Origin: Geovibrio thiophilus
GTDB taxonomy: Bacteria; Chrysiogenota; Deferribacteres; Deferribacterales; Geovibrionaceae
Direction of reading: 5' to 3'
DNA length: 64,000 nt
NCBI RefSeq assembly: GCF_004087915.1
Contig: NZ_CP035108.1
Span: 434,001-498,000 of the forward strand
A model generated the notes under the pieces. That model ran no database searches and was not told where the DNA came from. It worked only from the letters and a program-made list of their open reading frames with translations. The first letter of the stretch is position 1, and each line of letters opens with the position of its first letter. The position numbers were made by a program, and so were the translations under genes. Shown here one piece after another: positions 59,901 to 64,000 of the stretch.

Positions 59901-62137
59901 AAAACAAAAAAAGCCTGCCGCTCGACATAATTTTTATTCTGAGTGTCGCCGCGCTGATTTTTCTGACGCTGTCCATATATTCCTATTCTTCGTCCGATCC
60001 CTCGTTTTCTCACATAATTTTCAGTGACTACGAGCTCAGGGTGAATAACCTTTTCGGCAAAACCGGAGCCTATTTTGCAGATCTCACCGGAACCTTCTTC
60101 GGGTGGGCTGCTTTGTGCATTCCCGTATTTTTCACAGGCACGGTCTACAGGCTTTATCTGCTCAGAAGCGGCAGGGAGGAAGGACGCTTCGGCGCTGTGT
60201 ACTCCTTTATGGCAATGACTGTTTTCGTGTTCCTGCTGTCTGTAATGTCGGGCTTTTTCGGCGGACATGATTTCTTCTTTGATTCGCAGTACACTGGCGG
60301 CATCTCCGGCAAGGCGTCTTCGGATATTCTGGTCTCTTTCTTAGGCAGGGCAGGAGGGATGATTGTAACCTTCTTTCTGCTCGTTATTTCCTTCATGCTG
60401 TTTTTCGCCGTGACTCTGAGTGATATGAAGCAGGCTTTTTTACGGGTCAAAACCGGAGTTAAGGACGGAACCGGAGGTAGGAGCTTCAGGGGCATGTTCA
60501 TAAACGCCGGACGCACTGTGGAAGCGGCGGAGACCGAGAGCGCGGGCGGCGGAATATATACTGAGCCGGATGAGGGTTATGTGCCTGTGACCAAGCCGCT
60601 GAGTGATGATTATTTTGAGCCGGTGCAGCCGGAAATACTTCCGGAACCGATGGAAGAAGATGAAGAAGTTTTTGAGGTTCCCAAGCCTCAGGCAAACGGT
60701 ATAGATATTAAGCCCAAGGAAACGGTGGAGCAGACATCTGTTAAGTATGATGTTCCGCTGAGCCTCCTTGATAAGCCTTCGGGCAAGATAAAGGGTGAGA
60801 GCGACGAGGAGCTTAAACATAAAGCATCTATCCTTGAGCAGAAGCTTAAGGATTTCGGCGTTCTGGGAAAAGTGCGTGAAATACGCCCGGGACCGGTTGT
60901 CACTCTGTTTGAGTTTGAACCCGCTCCCGGAATCAAGATAAATAAGATAGCAAATCTGTCAGATGACTTGGCTCTCGCCATGAGCGCCCTCAGCGTGAGG
61001 ATAATAGCCCCCATCCCCGGAAAGTCCGTGGTGGGAATAGAGCTTCCCAACGAAAACAGGGAGTCTGTGGTTCTCAGTGAGCTGCTGACTTCACTGAGAT
61101 TCGCAGAGAGCCAGTCGCCGCTGACATTCGCCATGGGTAAGGACGCTTCCGGCAAGCCGTACATCTCTGATCTTACCAAAATGCCCCACCTGCTCATAGC
61201 GGGCACAACGGGCAGCGGTAAGTCCGTCTCAGTGAATGCGATGATCTGCTCTGTTCTGTATAAATCCTCTCCACGGATGGTGAAGTTTGTAATGATCGAC
61301 CCGAAAATGGTGGAACTCAGCATATACGAAGGAATTCCGCATCTTGCTGCCCCTGTTGTCGTGGATGTGCGCAAGGCGGCTACTGTGCTTAAGAATGTCG
61401 TTCAGGAGATGGAATCCCGCTACAGCTTACTTGCCGAATCAAAAGTGAGGAACATCGATTCCTACAACCAGAAGTCCGAAACGGACGGGCACCCTAAAAT
61501 GCCTTATCTTATCGTGGTTGTGGACGAGTTTGCGGATCTTATGATGGTTGCGGGCAAAGAGGTGGAGCAGTCGATCATCCGCATAGCCCAGATGGCGCGC
61601 GCAGTGGGCATACACCTTATTCTCGCCACCCAGAGACCGTCTGTAAACGTCATCACGGGGATTATCAAGGCGAACATGCCGGCAAGGCTCTCGTTCAAGG
61701 TTTCTTCAAAGATTGACTCCCGAACCGTCATAGACTCCAACGGCGCTGAGCTCCTCCTCGGTAAGGGCGACAGCCTTTTCATACCCCCGGGCACGAGCGA
61801 GACTGTGCGTGTCCACGGCTGCTTCGTGAGCGATGATGAGGTGGGCAGAATAACAGAACACCTCAAAACGCTCGGTGAACCGGAGTACAATATGGATCTG
61901 GTTAAGGATGAGGACGCCGGACTTGATGAGATAGACGAATCCGAAATAGACGACAAATATTTCGAGGCGCTTGAACTGGTCAGACAAAAAGGCTTCGCCT
62001 CAATATCAATGATACAGCGTTACCTGCGCATCGGTTACAACCGTGCCGCCCGCATAGTGGAAATAATGGAACAGAAGGGCATAGTCGCCCCGTCCGACGG
62101 CACCTCCAAACCCAGAGAAGTGCTCAAAAGAGATTAA
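59891..62137 (+). CDS. ftsK: DNA translocase FtsK
   Basis: The 748-residue protein has four N-terminal membrane segments (about 1-180), a short linker, and the motor domain with LLIAGTTGSGKSVSVNAM and LIVVVDEFADLMMVAGKEVEQ. A C-terminal gamma winged-helix domain follows (RQKGFASISMIQRYLRIGYN). It pumps chromosome ends across the septum and activates dimer resolution. The gene overlaps uppP by 10 bases. Its stop codon lies in the first unit of the tandem repeat. Confidence 0.97.
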   Translation: MDVENKKSLPLDIIFILSVAALIFLTLSIYSYSSSDPSFSHIIFSDYELRVNNLFGKTGAYFADLTGTFFGWAALCIPVFFTGTVYRLYLLRSGREEGRFGAVYSFMAMTVFVFLLSVMSGFFGGHDFFFDSQYTGGISGKASSDILVSFLGRAGGMIVTFFLLVISFMLFFAVTLSDMKQAFLRVKTGVKDGTGGRSFRGMFINAGRTVEAAETESAGGGIYTEPDEGYVPVTKPLSDDYFEPVQPEILPEPMEEDEEVFEVPKPQANGIDIKPKETVEQTSVKYDVPLSLLDKPSGKIKGESDEELKHKASILEQKLKDFGVLGKVREIRPGPVVTLFEFEPAPGIKINKIANLSDDLALAMSALSVRIIAPIPGKSVVGIELPNENRESVVLSELLTSLRFAESQSPLTFAMGKDASGKPYISDLTKMPHLLIAGTTGSGKSVSVNAMICSVLYKSSPRMVKFVMIDPKMVELSIYEGIPHLAAPVVVDVRKAATVLKNVVQEMESRYSLLAESKVRNIDSYNQKSETDGHPKMPYLIVVVDEFADLMMVAGKEVEQSIIRIAQMARAVGIHLILATQRPSVNVITGIIKANMPARLSFKVSSKIDSRTVIDSNGAELLLGKGDSLFIPPGTSETVRVHGCFVSDDEVGRITEHLKTLGEPEYNMDLVKDEDAGLDEIDESEIDDKYFEALELVRQKGFASISMIQRYLRIGYNRAARIVEIMEQKGIVAPSDGTSKPREVLKRD

Positions 62138-62520
62138 CAGGTATTCCCAAGGAAGGGAATGCGCCGTGCGGAGCGAAGCCGTGTTTATCACGGCGCGAGC
62201 GTGTGGAATAATCCGACAGGATGTACGGATTATTCCGGTAAGACAGAGATTAGCAGGTATTCCCAAGGAAGGGAATGCGCCGTGCGGAGCGAAGCCGTGT
62301 TTATCACGGCGCGAGCGTGTGGAATAATCCGACAGGATGTACGGATTATTCCGGTAAGACAGAGATTAGCAGGCATTCCCAAGGAAGGGAATGCGCCGTG
62401 CGGAGCGAAGCCGTGTTTATCACGGCGCGAGCGTGTGGAATAATCCGACAGGATGTACGGATTATTCCGGCAAGACAGCGATTAACAGGCATTCCCAAGG
62501 AAGGGAATGCGCCGTGCGGG
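62131..62520 (+). repeat. Tandem structured repeat, about 3.4 units of 116 bases
   Basis: Units begin at 62131, 62247, 62363 and 62479, the last cut off at about 62520. Each has stem 1 GCATTCCC/GGGAATGC (TATTCCC in the first two), linker GCCGTGCGGAGCGAA, stem 2 GCCGTG/CACGGC around tttat, linker GCGAGCGTGT, and stem 3 GGAATAATCC/CGGATTATTCC around gacaggatgta. The first unit contains the ftsK stop. Units differ by only a few bases. Confidence 0.9.
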
Positions 62521-62642
62521 ATTCTTCACCCTGTTCAGGATGGCGTACTGATGGTAACTGTATTTTCATACGGTATTTCTGGCTTTACTGTTCATAACAC
62601 AATATAATAAATTACCTGAAAAACTCATTTAAGGAAGGAACT

Positions 62643-63623
62643 ATGGCTGATTTAAGCGTGAACTACATGGGGCTCAAGCTGAAAAGTCCGATAATTCTCG
62701 GCAGCTCCACCATGTCCAAAACCACTGAGAATATGAAAGCGGCGGAAAACGAAGGGGCAGGCGCCATTATTCTCAAATCTCTTTTCGAGGAAGAACTCAG
62801 GCAGGGGGATGCAGGCTACGGCGACAGCTTCCACCCGGAAGCCTATGAATATATAATGAAAGACGCTCTCATGGTTTACGGAACAAAAGGTTACACCGAA
62901 ATCATCGAAAAAACCAAAAACACTGTTCAGATTCCCGTTATAGCCAGCATAAACTGCATGGGCGGCAAATGGTGGGCGGGATTCGCGAAGGATATAGAAA
63001 GTGCCGGCGCTGACGCTGTGGAGCTGAACATTGCCTACGTCCCTTTCAGTATCAAAGACGATCCCCGAGATGTTGAGCAGAGGTATATTGACACCGTAAG
63101 GGCTGTGAAGGCTCAGGTGAAGATTCCTGTTGCGGTCAAGATAGGTCCGAACTTCACCTCAATTCCCTATATGGCTTCAAAACTTAAGGAAGCGGGCGCG
63201 GACAGCCTCACCCTTTTCAACAGATACTACCAGATGGCGATAGATACTGACACGCTTAAGCTTAAGCCTGTGCATTACTACAGCACAGAGAACGAGACGT
63301 ATAACGTTCTTCGCTGGGTTTCCGTGATCACCTCTCAGCTCGGTATAAATGTCAGCTCCTCAACAGGGGTTCACTCCTCATCTGCTGTGCTTCAGCATAT
63401 TCTCGCCGGAGCCTCCGCGGTGCAGATGGTTTCAGAGGTTTATAAAAACGGCTTCGGGCGAATCTCCGCGGTACTGGAAGAGGTTGACCAGTGGCTTGAG
63501 CTCCGCAAAAAATCTTCTCTGGCGGAAATCCGCGGGCTCGCCTCCAAGAAAAACGCCGGTGAGCACATGGGTTTTGAACGCACCCAGTACATGAAGATAG
63601 CAGAGGCGATGCTTGTTCAGTAG
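62643..63623 (+). CDS. Dihydroorotate-dehydrogenase-like flavoprotein
   Basis: The 326-residue protein has the PyrD-like TIM-barrel pattern (LKLKSPIILGSSTMSKT, VIASINCMGG, AVELNIAYVPF, VAVKIGPNFT). It forms a group often annotated 'dihydroorotate dehydrogenase-like', which differs from true PyrD. The usual active-site Cys/Ser loop is not evident. Its substrate is unknown. AAGGAAGG lies just before the start. Confidence 0.85.
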   Translation: MADLSVNYMGLKLKSPIILGSSTMSKTTENMKAAENEGAGAIILKSLFEEELRQGDAGYGDSFHPEAYEYIMKDALMVYGTKGYTEIIEKTKNTVQIPVIASINCMGGKWWAGFAKDIESAGADAVELNIAYVPFSIKDDPRDVEQRYIDTVRAVKAQVKIPVAVKIGPNFTSIPYMASKLKEAGADSLTLFNRYYQMAIDTDTLKLKPVHYYSTENETYNVLRWVSVITSQLGINVSSSTGVHSSSAVLQHILAGASAVQMVSEVYKNGFGRISAVLEEVDQWLELRKKSSLAEIRGLASKKNAGEHMGFERTQYMKIAEAMLVQ

Positions 63624-63632
63624 GCTTTACCC

Positions 63633-64000
63633 ATGAAAATATTCATAGCGGGCGCAGGCGAGGTGGGGTTCCACATCGCCGAGCAGCTCATACTTGAAAA
63701 CCGTGATGTAGTCGTAATTGAGCGTGACAAGGAGCGTGCGAAGCATGCCTCCAATCACCTTGACTGTCTGGTGATAAACGACGATGCCACCAACATCGAG
63801 GTTCTGAAAGACGCGGGACTTGCCAGAGCATCCGCCTTCATCTCTGCAACCGATTCCGATGAGGTGAACATGATAAGCTGCTTTGTCGTTGCCAGTGAAT
63901 TTAACGTTCCCCTTAAAATTGCCCGTGTAAAAAGCCTTAAATACACCGGAACCCGCATTTTCAGCGGCGGCTATGGAGTTGACTACATAGTTAATCCGGA
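63633..64000 (+). CDS. trkA: Trk potassium transport regulator TrkA, N-terminal part
   Basis: The frame from ATG 63633 to the window end reads MKIFIAGAGEVGFHIAEQL, DVVVIERDKERAK and NDDATNIEVLKDAG, the NAD-binding RCK_N domain of TrkA. It gates potassium uptake through TrkH on the inner membrane. The rest lies beyond the window. Confidence 0.93.
   Translation, partial: MKIFIAGAGEVGFHIAEQLILENRDVVVIERDKERAKHASNHLDCLVINDDATNIEVLKDAGLARASAFISATDSDEVNMISCFVVASEFNVPLKIARVKSLKYTGTRIFSGGYGVDYIVNP

Noticed and set aside
62131-62520. Regular repeat spacing suggested a CRISPR array
   Set aside because: The units are repeated in full (116 bases) with no unique spacers, contain internal hairpins, and no cas genes are near.
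62159-62607. Open frames of 68-110 codons inside the tandem repeat (and similar ones at 29033-29367)
   Set aside because: They arise because 116- and 134-base units stay open by chance. The same peptide recurs in shifted copies, and the stems change by compensation, which does not fit coding selection.

Overview
The window looks like a chromosomal segment of a Gram-negative, flagellated, probably curved and probably anaerobic bacterium. Flagellar P- and L-ring genes (flgI, flgH) and an rpmH-rnpA-yidD-yidC-jag block indicate a diderm chromosome. The tyrosine-dependent thiazole enzyme ThiH, the gene mix and the moderate GC content suggest something like the Deferribacteres (vibrioid genera such as Geovibrio, Denitrovibrio or Seleniivibrio). 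That placement is an inference from gene content only; no marker gene was compared.

Layout. 1-9.5 kb: 5' part of glgA and mrp (minus), a CheY-like receiver protein, a comEC-thiF-thiS operon (minus), then dnaE-thiD (plus). 9.5-18.7 kb: a cluster of structured repeats, a small protein with a sigma-28-like promoter, transaldolase, the jag-yidC-yidD-rnpA-rpmH block reading left, rplU-rpmA reading right, a DUF4139-type protein, obgE, a DciA-like protein, def and a tiny CcmD-like protein. 18.9-32.6 kb: a leftward flagellar cluster (lipoprotein, flgF, flgG, flgA, flgH, flgI, flgJ-like, flgM, flgN, flgK, a 1400-residue flgL, fliW, csrA). Sigma-54-like promoters precede the basal-body genes and a sigma-28-like promoter precedes flgM.

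32.7-40.4 kb is accessory: a ferredoxin-nitroreductase, a PilZ protein, a RelBE-type toxin-antitoxin pair, two HTH proteins, four small secreted, membrane or lipoproteins, an AT-rich three-gene HAD / phosphoribosyltransferase / DprA-like operon resembling the ShosTA antiphage system, and a HigBA pair between an imperfect 68-bp direct repeat that overlaps the 3' end of tRNA-Met. 40.4-55.2 kb: a cyclic-nucleotide-binding protein, a sirtuin, Ogt, thiH-thiG, a DegT aminotransferase, an RsmF-like methyltransferase, a pair resembling the helical-shape enzymes Csd6/Pgp2 and Csd4/Pgp1, acylphosphatase, a HAD phosphatase, a Dam-type methylase, a fic gene with an internal deletion, and a TPP riboswitch followed by thiC-thiE-thiL. 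55.4-64 kb: a Septu-like ATPase/HNH pair, RNase J, uppP, ftsK, a 3.4-copy tandem array of the structured repeat, a dihydroorotate-dehydrogenase-like protein and the start of trkA.

How it fits together. Most of the thiamin pathway (thiS, thiF, thiD, thiH, thiG, thiC, thiE, thiL) is spread over four loci, and only thiC carries a TPP riboswitch. The flagellar genes follow a sigma-54 then sigma-28 order that would also drive the FliW-CsrA control pair. The best candidates for unusual biology are the HAD-PRTase-DprA operon, a dispersed repeat family with fixed linkers but changing, self-complementary stems, and the Csd6/Csd4-like pair.
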